A stretch of 46,481 bases of DNA from Intrasporangiaceae bacterium (GCA_021324575.1 JAJPIW010000086.1:1-46481); one strand, 5' to 3'; shown: positions 28,917 through 37,760, counted from the stretch's first letter. Notes: generated from the sequence alone by a model not told the origin. Translations and numbers: made by a program.

Positions 28917-31396
28917 CTGACCTGCCAGGGCGCGCCCGCGTCGTCGTCATCGGGGGCGGGGTCATCGGGTGCAGCGTCGCCTACCACCTGGCCCACCTCG
29001 GCTGGACCGACGTCGTCCTCCTCGAGCAGGGCACCCTGTCCTGCGGCACGACGTGGCATGCGGCCGGTCTCGTCGGCCAGCTGCGGGCCACCGAGGCGAG
29101 CACCCGGCTGGTCCAGTACTCAACCGACCTCTACGCCCGGCTCGAGGAGGAGACCGGCCTCGGCACCGGCTACCGGGTCTGCGGCGGGCTCACGGTGGCG
29201 CGTACCCCCGACCGGATGGTGCAGCTGCGGCGTACGGTCGCCAGTGCCGCGGCATACGACCTGGACTGTGAGCTGTGGACCCCGGCGCAGGCCAGGGACG
29301 CCTACCCGCTGCTCCGCGATGACGACCTCCTCGGCGCGATCTGGCTCCCCGGCGACGGGCGAGCCAACCCGGCCGACCTCACCCAGGCTCTCGCCAAGGG
29401 GGCCCGCCAGCTGGGAGTGCGGATCGTCGAGCGGGTCCGGGTCACCGACGTGCTCACCGGGGAGAGGGGCGCGGCGGGTGGCTACCGGCCTCGGGCGACC
29501 GGCGTGCGCACCGACCACGGCGACATCGAGGCCGAGGTCGTCGTCAACTGCGGTGGCCAGTGGGCCAAGGCGATCGGTGAGCTGTGTGGGGTGACCGTGC
29601 CGCTCCACTCGGCCGAGCACTTCTACGTCGTCACCGACCAGATCACGGGCGTCCATCGCGACCTGCCGATCCTGCGTGACCCCGACGGCTACACCTACGT
29701 CAAGGAGGAGGTGGGTGGGCTCCTCGTGGGCGGGTTCGAGCCCGAGGCCAAGCCGTGGGTCTCCCCGGACCGGATCCCGTACCCCTTCGAGTTCCAGCTG
29801 CTCGACGAGGACTGGGAGCACTTCGAGATCCTCATGGACTCCGCCGTCCATCGGCTGCCGGTCCTGGCCGAGACGGGAATCCGCAAGTTCTACAACGGTC
29901 CGGAGTCGTTCACACCGGACAACCAGTTCCTCATCGGGGAGGCGCCGGAGGTCGCCGGCTTCTTCGTCGCGGCCGGGTTCAACTCGGTCGGGATCGCCTC
30001 GGCCGGTGGCGCCGGCCGGGCCCTCGCGGAGTGGGTTGTCGAGGGCGAACCGACGATGGATCTGATCAGCGCCGACATCCGCCGCTTCTCCCCGCTGAAC
30101 GGCAACAACGCCTGGCTGCGTGCGCGGGTCGGGGAGGTGCTCGGGCTGCACTACGCCGTGCCGTGGCCGGGTCGAGAGCTGGAGTCGGCTCGCCCGCAAC
30201 GCGTGTCCCCGGTCCACGACCTACTCATCGAGCAGAACGCCTGCTTCGGCAGCCGCAACGGCTGGGAACGGGCCAATGTCTTTGCCCCGCAAAGTGTTTC
30301 GCCAGTCATCGACTACTCGTGGGACCGCCCCTCCTGGGTCGACTGGTGCCTGGAGGAGCAGCGCGTATGCCGGGAGGCGGCCGCGGTCTTCGACCAGACG
30401 TCGTTCTCCAAGTACCTCGTCAGCGGCCCTGACGCCGAGGCCGCCCTGCAGTGGATCTGCTCGGCCGACCTGGCCGTGCCGGTGGGGCGAGCCGTCTACA
30501 CGGCGATGCTCAGCTCGCGCGGGACCTACGAGGCTGACGTCACCGTGACCCGCCTGGGCCGACAGGACTTCCTCGTGGTGAGCAGTGCCGCGACGACGGT
30601 CAGGGACATCGACTGGATCCGGCGGCACGTGCCGACCGGGATGAACGTCTCCGTCGTCGACCAGACGAGTGCGTATGCCGTGTTCGGGGTGATGGGCCCG
30701 GCCTCGCGTGCCCTGCTGGAGGCGTTGTCGCCCGATGCCTTCGACGACGCCGGCTTCCCGTTCGGGACCAGCCGGGAGGTGCACGTCGGGCACTCGACGG
30801 TGCGAGCGACCCGGATCACCTACGTCGGTGAGCTGGGCTGGGAGCTCTATGTACCAACGGAACTGGCGGTCGGGGTCTACCGCGAACTGTTCCGGGCGGG
30901 CGCGCCGCTGGGGGTGGTGCCTGCGGGCTACTACGCCATCGAGGCGATGCGCCTGGAGAAGGGCTACCGCGCGTTCGGCCGCGAGCTGACGACCGACACC
31001 GGCCCAGTGGAGGCCGGCCTGACCTTTGCCTGCAAGCTGTCGACGGACGTCGACTTCCTCGGTCGCGCGGCAGTGCAGGAGGCCAGGGCCGGCGGGCCGA
31101 GGCGTCGGGTGGTGTCGTTCACCGCGAGCGACCCCACGGCATACCTCTGGGGCGGGGAGCTCGTCCTGCGCGACGACGAGCCGGTCGGCCAGGTGACGAG
31201 CGCGGCATACGGGAGCACCCTCGGCCGGTCGGTCGGGCTGGCACTCGTGGGCGACCGAGCCGCCGGGACCGCGCCCCTGGACTGGCTGCGGACCGGTCAT
31301 TGGCAGGTCGACCTCGCCGGCCGACTCGTCCCGATCGCCGTGAGCCTGCGGGCACCGCTCGACCCCGACGGCCTTCGACTCGGCAAGGGAGGCTAA
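28913..31396 (+). CDS. Dimethylglycine/sarcosine oxidoreductase-like flavoprotein with GcvT domain
   Basis: 827 residues, ATG overlapping the kinase stop. Domains in order: FAD-dependent amine oxidoreductase (~8-370) with VVVIGGGVIGCSVAYHLA; a short FAO_M linker; an aminomethyltransferase GcvT-like domain (~430-710) and GCV_T C-terminal barrel (~720-815). His49 in GTTWHAAGL corresponds to the His that covalently holds FAD in dimethylglycine oxidase. Such enzymes oxidise N-methyl groups and pass the one-carbon unit to tetrahydrofolate. The substrate need not be dimethylglycine here; an N-methylated amino alcohol is possible given the neighbours. Confidence 0.88.
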   Translation: MTDLPGRARVVVIGGGVIGCSVAYHLAHLGWTDVVLLEQGTLSCGTTWHAAGLVGQLRATEASTRLVQYSTDLYARLEEETGLGTGYRVCGGLTVARTPDRMVQLRRTVASAAAYDLDCELWTPAQARDAYPLLRDDDLLGAIWLPGDGRANPADLTQALAKGARQLGVRIVERVRVTDVLTGERGAAGGYRPRATGVRTDHGDIEAEVVVNCGGQWAKAIGELCGVTVPLHSAEHFYVVTDQITGVHRDLPILRDPDGYTYVKEEVGGLLVGGFEPEAKPWVSPDRIPYPFEFQLLDEDWEHFEILMDSAVHRLPVLAETGIRKFYNGPESFTPDNQFLIGEAPEVAGFFVAAGFNSVGIASAGGAGRALAEWVVEGEPTMDLISADIRRFSPLNGNNAWLRARVGEVLGLHYAVPWPGRELESARPQRVSPVHDLLIEQNACFGSRNGWERANVFAPQSVSPVIDYSWDRPSWVDWCLEEQRVCREAAAVFDQTSFSKYLVSGPDAEAALQWICSADLAVPVGRAVYTAMLSSRGTYEADVTVTRLGRQDFLVVSSAATTVRDIDWIRRHVPTGMNVSVVDQTSAYAVFGVMGPASRALLEALSPDAFDDAGFPFGTSREVHVGHSTVRATRITYVGELGWELYVPTELAVGVYRELFRAGAPLGVVPAGYYAIEAMRLEKGYRAFGRELTTDTGPVEAGLTFACKLSTDVDFLGRAAVQEARAGGPRRRVVSFTASDPTAYLWGGELVLRDDEPVGQVTSAAYGSTLGRSVGLALVGDRAAGTAPLDWLRTGHWQVDLAGRLVPIAVSLRAPLDPDGLRLGKGG

Positions 31397-31444
31397 ATGG
31401 TTCAGTCTCGGACCATTGACGCCGGGGCGTCGGGGGTATTGGAT
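31395..31444 (+). promoter_or_regulatory. Autoregulatory operator and promoter of the FadR-type gene
   Basis: AATGGTTC-n6-GGACCATT (31395-31416) has one mismatch between its arms. Its right end merges with TTGACG (31416-31421); 17 bases later TTGGAT (31439-31444) is followed by 6 bases and a GTG at 31451. The layout matches 26289-26338. The upstream ATG at 31397 lies inside the operator, which argues that the real start is 31451 and the mRNA is leaderless. Confidence 0.7.
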
Positions 31445-31450
31445 CGTCGG

Positions 31451-32176
31451 GTGAGCATCGTGGCCGGCGTGGCGCCTCTGTCCGAGGCCGTGCTGCGTCC
31501 AGCGGCGGGCAATGCCTTCGAGGCCACGGTCGAGCAGCTGGCCACCGCGATCCGGCTCGGCGTCTTCACCAAGGACGAGCTGCTCCCACCCGAGCGGGAG
31601 CTCTCCGAGCGGCTCGGCGTCAGCCGCAACACCCTGCGTGAGGCCATCGCCGCGCTGCGCGACTCCGGGCTCGTCGCGACCCGCCGCGGGCGGGGCGGCG
31701 GGACCGTCGTCACGTATGCCGGTCAGGAACCGGGGACCGCGGATCTTCCGGTCCGCACCGGGGCCGCCCTGCGCGACGCCCTGGACTTCCGCCGGGTCGT
31801 CGAGCCGGGCGCAGCAGCCCTGGCAGCGACCCGGGCACTCGCGGCGGACCAGCGCGGCTGGCTGCTCGAGAGTGCTCGGCACGCGCGTGACGCCCCCGAC
31901 AACGCCGCCCACCGGCTGGCCGACAGCCGCTTCCACCTCGCCGTCGCGACCCTCTCGGCCTCGCCGATGCTCATCGAGGCGGTCACTCGGGCGCAGGCGG
32001 CGCTGGGGGAGATGCTGGGCGCGATCCCGGTGCTGCGTCGCAACATCGAGCACTCCAACGACCAGCACGACGCCGTGGTCGCGGCGGTCCTCGGCGGCGA
32101 CGCGGCTGGTGCGCGCCTGGCCATGGAGGAGCACTGCGACGCCACGGCAGCCTTGTTGCGGGGGCTCATCGGATGA
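31451..32176 (+). CDS. GntR family regulator, FadR subfamily (FCD domain)
   Basis: 241 residues from GTG 31451 (18 codons shorter than the longest ORF; see the promoter entry). VLRPAAGNAFEATVEQLATAIRLGV and LPPERELSERLGVSRNTLREAIAALRDSGLVATRRGRGGGT form the winged helix. The C-terminal helical bundle (RVVEPGAAALAATRA, FHLAVATLS, HDAVVAAVLGGDAAGARLAMEEH) is the FCD ligand domain with the metal-binding His set. Likely represses both cluster promoters and is relieved by the amine or an intermediate. Confidence 0.88.
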   Translation: MSIVAGVAPLSEAVLRPAAGNAFEATVEQLATAIRLGVFTKDELLPPERELSERLGVSRNTLREAIAALRDSGLVATRRGRGGGTVVTYAGQEPGTADLPVRTGAALRDALDFRRVVEPGAAALAATRALAADQRGWLLESARHARDAPDNAAHRLADSRFHLAVATLSASPMLIEAVTRAQAALGEMLGAIPVLRRNIEHSNDQHDAVVAAVLGGDAAGARLAMEEHCDATAALLRGLIG

Positions 32177-32270
32177 GCCGCGAACGCACGGCCGAGTCCC
32201 GCACAGGAGACCACGCCACCACCGACCGAGCACACCGACCGACAACGCCATCCAACACACAGGAGTGGGC

Positions 32271-33650
32271 ATGAGCAGCACCAAGGGCGGGCCACCACGC
32301 CTCACGATGAGCCAGCTGCGCGAGGAGATCGAGAGCGGTGAGACCGACACCGTCATCGTCGCCTTCACCGACATGCAGGGCCGGCTCCAGGGGAAGCGGC
32401 TGGAAGGTCACTACTTCCTCGACTTCGTCGTCGACCACGGCACCGAGGGCTGCAACTACCTCCTCGCCGTCGACGTCGACATGAACACCGTCGACGGCTA
32501 CGCCATGTCCAGCTGGGAGCGTGGCTACGGCGACTTCGAGTTCGTCCTCGATCTCGACACCCTCCGTCGCACCCCCGGCGAACCCAACACGGCCACCATC
32601 CAGTGTGACCTCGCCTGGCTCGACGGTTCCGGTCCGGTGGCCCAGTCACCGCGCAGCATCCTCAAGGGACAGATCGCGGCCGCCGCCGAGCAGGGGTGGG
32701 TCGCGTATGCCGGGACCGAGCTGGAGCTCATCGTCTTCGAGCAGTCCTACGAGCAGGCCTGGGACATGGACTACCGAGGCCTCACCGGCGCCAACCGCTA
32801 CAACATCGACTACTCGATCGTCGGCGGTGCTCGCGTCGAGCCGCTGCTGCGCGACATCCGCAAGGAGATGTACCGCGCCGGGATGGTCGTCGAGGGCACC
32901 AAGGGCGAGTGCAACCTCGGCCAGCACGAGATCGGCTTCCTCTACGACGAGCTCCTGCGCACCTGTGACAACCACGTCATCTACAAGACCGGCGCCAAGC
33001 AGATCGCCGCCCAGCACGGCCAGTCGCTCACCTTCATGGCCAAGTACGACCAGCGCGAGGGCAACTCCTGCCACATCCACCTCTCGCTGCGGGGAGCGGA
33101 CGGCGAGATCGTCTTCGCCGACCCCGGCCGAGACGGCGGGCGCGGCGAGCTGTTCGACCAGTTCATGGCCGGGGTCCTCGCCACGATGCGCGAGCTCACC
33201 TACTTCTACGCGCCGAACATCAACTCCTACAAGCGGTATGCCGCGGGCTCGTTCGCCCCGACGGCGGTTGCCTGGGGCACCGACAACCGGACCTGCGCGC
33301 TGCGCGTCGTGGGTCATGGCGCCGGGATGCGCGTCGAGAACCGGGTGCCGGGAGGGGACGTGAACCCCTACCTCGCGACGGCTGCCATGATGGCCGGCGG
33401 ACTGCACGGCATACGGGAGGGTCTGACCCTCCCCGAACCGTGCGTGGGCAACGCCTACCTCGCCGACTACGAGCACGTCCCGGGCACCCTGGCCGAAGCC
33501 CGCGACCTGCTCGCCGGGTCGGCCGTGGCACGGGCGGCGTTCGGCGACGAGGTGGTCGACCACTACGTCAACGCCGCCGACGTGGAGATCAACGCCTTCA
33601 ACGCGGCAGTGACCGACTGGGAACGAGTGAGAGGCTTCGAAAGGCTGTGA
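32271..33650 (+). CDS. Glutamine synthetase-like gamma-glutamyl-amine ligase (GlnA4/PuuA type)
   Basis: 459 residues from ATG 32271, AGGAG upstream. GS fold: ELELIVF (metal Glu pair), GECNLGQHEIGF, NSCHIHLSL and ENRVPGGDVNPYLA (ATP/glutamate site). The first region reads TVIVAFTDMQGRLQGKRL, and the protein lacks the C-terminal adenylylation Tyr of ammonium-assimilating GlnA, as in GlnA2/3/4 and PuuA. With ALDH, SDR and gamma-glutamyl hydrolase directly downstream it most likely joins glutamate to an amine such as ethanolamine (Streptomyces GlnA4 precedent) at ATP cost. Substrate unproved. Confidence 0.88.
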   Translation: MSSTKGGPPRLTMSQLREEIESGETDTVIVAFTDMQGRLQGKRLEGHYFLDFVVDHGTEGCNYLLAVDVDMNTVDGYAMSSWERGYGDFEFVLDLDTLRRTPGEPNTATIQCDLAWLDGSGPVAQSPRSILKGQIAAAAEQGWVAYAGTELELIVFEQSYEQAWDMDYRGLTGANRYNIDYSIVGGARVEPLLRDIRKEMYRAGMVVEGTKGECNLGQHEIGFLYDELLRTCDNHVIYKTGAKQIAAQHGQSLTFMAKYDQREGNSCHIHLSLRGADGEIVFADPGRDGGRGELFDQFMAGVLATMRELTYFYAPNINSYKRYAAGSFAPTAVAWGTDNRTCALRVVGHGAGMRVENRVPGGDVNPYLATAAMMAGGLHGIREGLTLPEPCVGNAYLADYEHVPGTLAEARDLLAGSAVARAAFGDEVVDHYVNAADVEINAFNAAVTDWERVRGFERL

Positions 33651-35044
33651 GCACCCAGGTGAGTCCGACGTTGACGACCCATGCGGTCGTCAACCCTGCG
33701 ACCGAGGAGACGGTGCGGACCATCGACCTCGTCGGGGTCGAGGAGACCGATGCTGCCATCGCCAAGGCGGTGGAGGTCGGGCCGGCGTGGCGCGGCATCG
33801 CGCCGGCCGACCGCGGCCGGCTGCTCCGGCGCTTCGGCCAGGTGGTGGACGAGCACCTCGAGGAGCTCGCCCAGCTCGAGGTGACCAACGCCGGGCACAC
33901 GATCGGCAACGCGCGCTGGGAGGCGGGCAACGTCCGCGACGTGCTGACCTACTACTCGGCGGCGCCCGAGCGGCTGTTCGGCCGGCAGATCCCGGTGGCC
34001 GGCGGGCTCGACGTGACCTTCAAGGAGCCGCTCGGCGTCGTGTCAGTCATCGTGCCGTGGAACTTCCCGATGCCCATCGCGGGCTGGGGCTTCGCCCCTG
34101 CCCTGGCCGCAGGGAACACCGTCGTCCTCAAGCCGGCCGAGCTCACCCCGCTCACCGCCATCCGGCTCGGCGACCTGGCCCTCGAGGCAGGCCTCCCCGA
34201 GGGCGTCTTCACCGTGCTGGCCGGCAAGGGATCGGTTGTGGGAGAACGGTTCGTCACCCATCCCGACGTCCGCAAGGTCTGCTTCACCGGCTCGACCGCG
34301 GTCGGCCAGGGGATCATGCGCAAAGCCGCTGACTCGCTCAAGCGGATCACCCTCGAGCTCGGCGGGAAGAGCGCCAACATCGTCTTCGACGACGCCGACG
34401 TGGCAGCTGCAGCCGCTGCCGCGCCGATGTCGTTCCTCGACAACGCCGGCCAGGACTGCTGTGCTCGGAGTCGAATCCTGGTGCAGCGCAACGTCTTCGA
34501 CGCCTTCATGGAGCAGTTCGAGGCGGCCCTCCAGGCGGTGCGGGTCGGTGACCCGGGCGACGAGTCGACCGAGATGGGCCCGCTCGTGAGCAGCGGCCAG
34601 CGCGACACCGTCCGGGGCTACGTCGACGAGAGCGACGAGCCGGTCGACGTCGCCTTCCGCGGCTCGGCACCCGAGGGCAAGGGCTGGTGGTACCCGCCCA
34701 CCGTCGTCCTCCCGAAGTCGACCGGCGACAAGGTCTGGCGTGAGGAGATCTTCGGGCCGGTCGTCGCCGTGCTGCCGTTCGACGACGAGGCCGACGCGAT
34801 CGCGAAAGCCAACGACACGGCATACGGGCTCTCCGGGTCGATCTGGACAAAAGACCTCGGTCGCGGCATCCGGGTGGCCCGGGGTGTCGAGGCCGGCAAC
34901 CTCAGCGTCAACAGCCACAGCAGCGTCCGGTACTCGACCCCGTTCGGCGGCTTCAAGGCCAGCGGCATCGGCCGCGAGCTCGGCCCGGACGCGCTCGACG
35001 CGTTCACCGAGACCAAGAACGTCTTCTTCAACACCAACGACTGA
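33647..35044 (+). CDS. NAD(P)+ aldehyde dehydrogenase
   Basis: 465 residues from GTG 33647, overlapping the ligase stop (GTGA). NPATEETVRTIDL start, VIVPWNFPMPIAGWGFAPALAAGNTVVLKPAELTP (nucleotide site), FTGSTAVGQGIM, the base Glu in ITLELGGKSANIVF, the nucleophile Cys in NAGQDCCARSR and EEIFGPVVAVLPF are all present. It would oxidise the gamma-glutamyl-linked aldehyde to the acid; in the ethanolamine scheme the product is gamma-glutamylglycine. Confidence 0.92.
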   Translation: MSTQVSPTLTTHAVVNPATEETVRTIDLVGVEETDAAIAKAVEVGPAWRGIAPADRGRLLRRFGQVVDEHLEELAQLEVTNAGHTIGNARWEAGNVRDVLTYYSAAPERLFGRQIPVAGGLDVTFKEPLGVVSVIVPWNFPMPIAGWGFAPALAAGNTVVLKPAELTPLTAIRLGDLALEAGLPEGVFTVLAGKGSVVGERFVTHPDVRKVCFTGSTAVGQGIMRKAADSLKRITLELGGKSANIVFDDADVAAAAAAAPMSFLDNAGQDCCARSRILVQRNVFDAFMEQFEAALQAVRVGDPGDESTEMGPLVSSGQRDTVRGYVDESDEPVDVAFRGSAPEGKGWWYPPTVVLPKSTGDKVWREEIFGPVVAVLPFDDEADAIAKANDTAYGLSGSIWTKDLGRGIRVARGVEAGNLSVNSHSSVRYSTPFGGFKASGIGRELGPDALDAFTETKNVFFNTND

Positions 35045-35056
35045 GAGGGAATCGAC

Positions 35057-35833
35057 ATGGTTGACCGACCGGGACGGCTCGAGGGCAGAGTCGCCGTCAT
35101 CACCGGCGGGTGCTCCGGCATCGGCCTGGCGACGGTGCGCCGCTTCGCCGAGGAGGGGGCCAAGGTCGTCATCGGCGACCTGTCCGACGAGGTCGGCGCC
35201 CAGATCGCGGAGGAGGTCGGCGGCACCTATGTGCACGTCGACGTGACGAGCAAGGAGGAGGTCGACAACCTCTTCAAGGTCGCCAAGGACACCTACGGCT
35301 CGGTCGACGTCGCCTTCAACAACGCCGGCATCAGCCCGCCCGACGACGACTCGATCCTCACGACCGAGCTCGACGCGTGGCGGCGGGTCCAGGAGGTCAA
35401 CCTCACCTCGGTCTACCTGTGCTGCAAGGCGGCGCTGCCCTACATGCTCGAGCAGAAGCGCGGCTCGATCATCAACACCGCCTCGTTCGTCGCGGTCATG
35501 GGGGCGGCGACCTCGCAGATCTCCTACTCGGCGTCCAAGGGCGGCGTGCTCTCGATGACCCGCGAGCTCGGGGTGGAGTTCGCCCGCCAGGGCGTCCGGG
35601 TCAACGCGCTCTGTCCCGGACCGGTCAACACGCCGCTGCTCAAGGAGCTGTTCGCCAAGGACGAGGAGCGGGCCGCCCGCCGGCTCGTCCACGTGCCGAT
35701 GGGCCGGTTCGGCGAGCCCGAGGAGATGGCCAACGCCGTCCTCTTCCTGGCCTCCGACGAGTCGTCCTTCATGACCGCCTCGACCTTCCTCGTCGACGGC
35801 GGCATCTCCGGCGCCTACGTCACCCCGCTCTGA
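35057..35833 (+). CDS. Classical SDR oxidoreductase (alcohol to aldehyde step)
   Basis: 258 residues. RVAVITGGCSGIGLATVRRFAEEGAKVVIGD is the TGxxxGxG dinucleotide site, NNAGISPP the NNAG motif and ISYSASKGGVLSMTRELGVEF the catalytic Tyr-x3-Lys with the upstream Ser. An acidic residue ends beta-2 (IGD), favouring NAD. Usually annotated as 3-oxoacyl-ACP reductase, but in this cluster oxidation of the hydroxyl of gamma-glutamylethanolamide is more plausible. Twelve bases after the ALDH stop. Confidence 0.88.
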   Translation: MVDRPGRLEGRVAVITGGCSGIGLATVRRFAEEGAKVVIGDLSDEVGAQIAEEVGGTYVHVDVTSKEEVDNLFKVAKDTYGSVDVAFNNAGISPPDDDSILTTELDAWRRVQEVNLTSVYLCCKAALPYMLEQKRGSIINTASFVAVMGAATSQISYSASKGGVLSMTRELGVEFARQGVRVNALCPGPVNTPLLKELFAKDEERAARRLVHVPMGRFGEPEEMANAVLFLASDESSFMTASTFLVDGGISGAYVTPL

Positions 35834-35836
35834 GAA

Positions 35837-35862
35837 CGGCATACGACATGAGCCGTATGCCG
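35837..35862 (+). other. Hairpin of inverted octamers around the hydrolase start codon
   Basis: CGGCATACG (35837-35845) and CGTATGCCG (35854-35862) are exact complements; the loop ACATGAGC holds the ATG at 35848. Formed in RNA it could limit initiation of the hydrolase, or the pair may reflect spread of the octamer. Confidence 0.7.
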
Positions 35863-36582
35863 GTCATCGGGATCTCCTGCTACGTCGAGCTCGTCGACCG
35901 GTCGCCGTGGGTGGCGCAGAAGTCGGCGGTGCTGCCGCACGCCTATGTCGCCCATGTCGAGCGCGCCGGTGGCATCGCCGTCATCCTGCCGCCGCGCGAG
36001 GACGCGACGCACGCGATGGCCGCCGACGTCCTCGCCCGGCTCAACGGGCTGGTCATCGCCGGGGGCGCGGACATCGAGTCCAGCCGGTATGCCGCTGTAC
36101 CCGACGCGACCGCCCAGCCCCCCCGCCGCGACCGGGACGCCTGGGAGATCGCCCTCGCCGACGTCTCCCGCGAGCTCGACCTGCCGACCCTGGGAGTCTG
36201 TCGCGGGATGCAGGTCATGGCAGTCGCGGCCGACGCCCACCTCGAGCAGCACGTGCCCGACCGGGTGGGTGGCGACGAGCACTCACCGGACGTCGGAGCC
36301 TTCGGGTCGCACGTCGTGACCGTCGAGGTGGACACCACGCTCGCCGATGTCATCGGTGCCGGGCCACGCGCGGTGCCGACCTACCACCACCAGGCCGTCG
36401 CGCCCACGTCACTGGAGGACAGCGGCTACCTGCCCGCCGCCTGGCACGCCGACGGGACGCTGGAGGCGATGGAGGACCCGTCGGCGACCTTCCGGCTCGC
36501 GGTCCAGTGGCACCCCGAGGCGGGCGACGACAACCGGCTCTTCGCCGCCCTCGCCGCCGCCGCGGCCGCCCGCCACCCCTGA
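35848..36582 (+). CDS. Class I glutamine amidotransferase-like gamma-glutamyl hydrolase (C26, PuuD type)
   Basis: 244 residues. IGISCYVELV start, GLVIAGGADIESSRY, the nucleophilic Cys in LGVCRGMQVMAV, the substrate loop SHVVTVE and the catalytic His-Glu in VQWHPEAG follow the PuuD/peptidase C26 layout. No synthetase domain is attached. It would release glutamate and the product amine acid (glycine in the ethanolamine scheme), regenerating the glutamate used by the ligase. Last gene of the cluster; a 44-bp palindrome follows 48 bases later. Confidence 0.9.
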   Translation: MSRMPVIGISCYVELVDRSPWVAQKSAVLPHAYVAHVERAGGIAVILPPREDATHAMAADVLARLNGLVIAGGADIESSRYAAVPDATAQPPRRDRDAWEIALADVSRELDLPTLGVCRGMQVMAVAADAHLEQHVPDRVGGDEHSPDVGAFGSHVVTVEVDTTLADVIGAGPRAVPTYHHQAVAPTSLEDSGYLPAAWHADGTLEAMEDPSATFRLAVQWHPEAGDDNRLFAALAAAAAARHP

Positions 36583-36630
36583 CCCAGCGCCCCCCCGCCG
36601 CCCGGGGCGTCGGATCTGGCGGAGTGTTCG

Positions 36631-36674
36631 TTTGTCGCAAGGGTGGTCGAACGTTCGGCCACCCTTGCGACAAG
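36631..36674. terminator. 44-bp near-perfect palindrome, probable terminator
   Basis: TTGTCGCAAGGGTGG (36632-36646) and CCACCCTTGCGACAA (36659-36673) are exact complements; the centre is CGAACGTTCG, itself palindromic, so only two wobble positions interrupt 22-base arms. Lies between the amine cluster and the DUF559 gene. The 42-bp palindrome at 22199 has the same architecture with different sequence. Confidence 0.7.
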
Positions 36675-36728
36675 TGACCACGCTGGGGTTGTCCACAGAC
36701 CCATGACTGGCGAGTCGGCATCCACAGG

Positions 36729-37760
36729 ATGGTCAACCGAGGTGGCGCACCTTCCGACCCCGCAGCCAGAGTGCGGGACATGTCGACGGCCGAATCCAAA
36801 AGCGCAGTCCCAGCTGGGGTCAATGGCGCCGGGGGGCCATCGCTCCCGTCGCCCCTGAGGGTCCTGGCTGCTGGTCAAGGCGGGGTCTTCACGTCGGGTC
36901 AAGCGCGTGGATTCGGCCTCACCCGGCAGGACCTCGCCCGACTCGCCAATGGCGGCGCGATCCACAGGCTGCGCCCGGGTGAGTTCGCGGTTCGCGAGAC
37001 ATGGCAGGTCGCCGAGCCTTGGACGAGGCTGCTGCTCCGGACCAAGGCGGCACTCCTCCATCGGCCCGACGCGGTGGCATCGCACCATGCGGCGCTCGCC
37101 ATCCATGGGCTGCCCCTCTACGGGGTCGACCTGGAGAAGGTCGACCTCAGCGCGTCGGTCAAGCGCCCGTTCCGTCGGTCGGGCGTCGTCACGCACGTCC
37201 GAGAGGCGGGGGTGGTGCCGATCGACGTGGACGGGCTGTTGGCTGTACCAGTGGCTCGGGCCGTCGTCCAGACAGCGCTCGCGTCGGGGCTGGTGGCTGG
37301 TCTCGTGGCCGCCGACGGGGCCCTGCATCGCGGGCTGACGACCATCGCAGAGATCAGCGCAGCGGCACCTCCGGCCGAGCGGGTCCGAGGCTGCCAGCGG
37401 ATCCGGGAGCTCGTCCGGCTCGCCGATGGGCTCGCCGAGTCGCCGGGCGAGACCCGGCTGCGGCTCATCCTGCAGATCCTGGGGGTGCGCGTTCGCAGCC
37501 AGATGGAGGTGCGCCGGCGCGGTGGGCGAGTGGTGGCGCGGGTCGACTTCCTCGTCGGTGACCGCGTCGTCGTCGAGTTCGACGGGTTGGTGAAGTACGA
37601 GGGAGCGGACGGCCGGCGGGCGCTCGCTGCGGAGAAGGAGCGCGAGGACCTGCTGCGGGCCCTGGGGTTCGTCGTCATCCGGGTCGTCTGGGCAGAGCTG
37701 GACCGACCCGACCTGATCCTGGCCCGCGTGCGAGCCGCCCTCCGCTCGATCGCCGCCTGA
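36729..37760 (+). CDS. AbiEi-like N-terminal domain plus DUF559 endonuclease-fold protein
   Basis: 343 residues from ATG 36729; ATG 36780 is an alternative and neither has a clear ribosome binding site. Residues ~45-95 (VLAAGQGGVFTSGQARGFGL, then TRQDLARLANGGAIHRLRPG) match the AbiEi antitoxin N-terminal winged helix. The C-terminal ~100 residues form a Vsr-like DUF559 domain (RVDFLVGDRVVVEFDGLVKY, then KEREDLLRALGFVVIRVVWAEL), with Asp and Glu in the PD-(D/E)xK position. No AbiEii-type toxin gene is next to it. A second DUF559 protein is at the right end. Function not established. Confidence 0.75.
   Translation: MVNRGGAPSDPAARVRDMSTAESKSAVPAGVNGAGGPSLPSPLRVLAAGQGGVFTSGQARGFGLTRQDLARLANGGAIHRLRPGEFAVRETWQVAEPWTRLLLRTKAALLHRPDAVASHHAALAIHGLPLYGVDLEKVDLSASVKRPFRRSGVVTHVREAGVVPIDVDGLLAVPVARAVVQTALASGLVAGLVAADGALHRGLTTIAEISAAAPPAERVRGCQRIRELVRLADGLAESPGETRLRLILQILGVRVRSQMEVRRRGGRVVARVDFLVGDRVVVEFDGLVKYEGADGRRALAAEKEREDLLRALGFVVIRVVWAELDRPDLILARVRAALRSIAA

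Noticed and set aside
31397-31450. GntR start at ATG 31397
   Set aside because: That ATG lies inside the proposed operator and upstream of its -35; GTG 31451 fits promoter spacing and family length.
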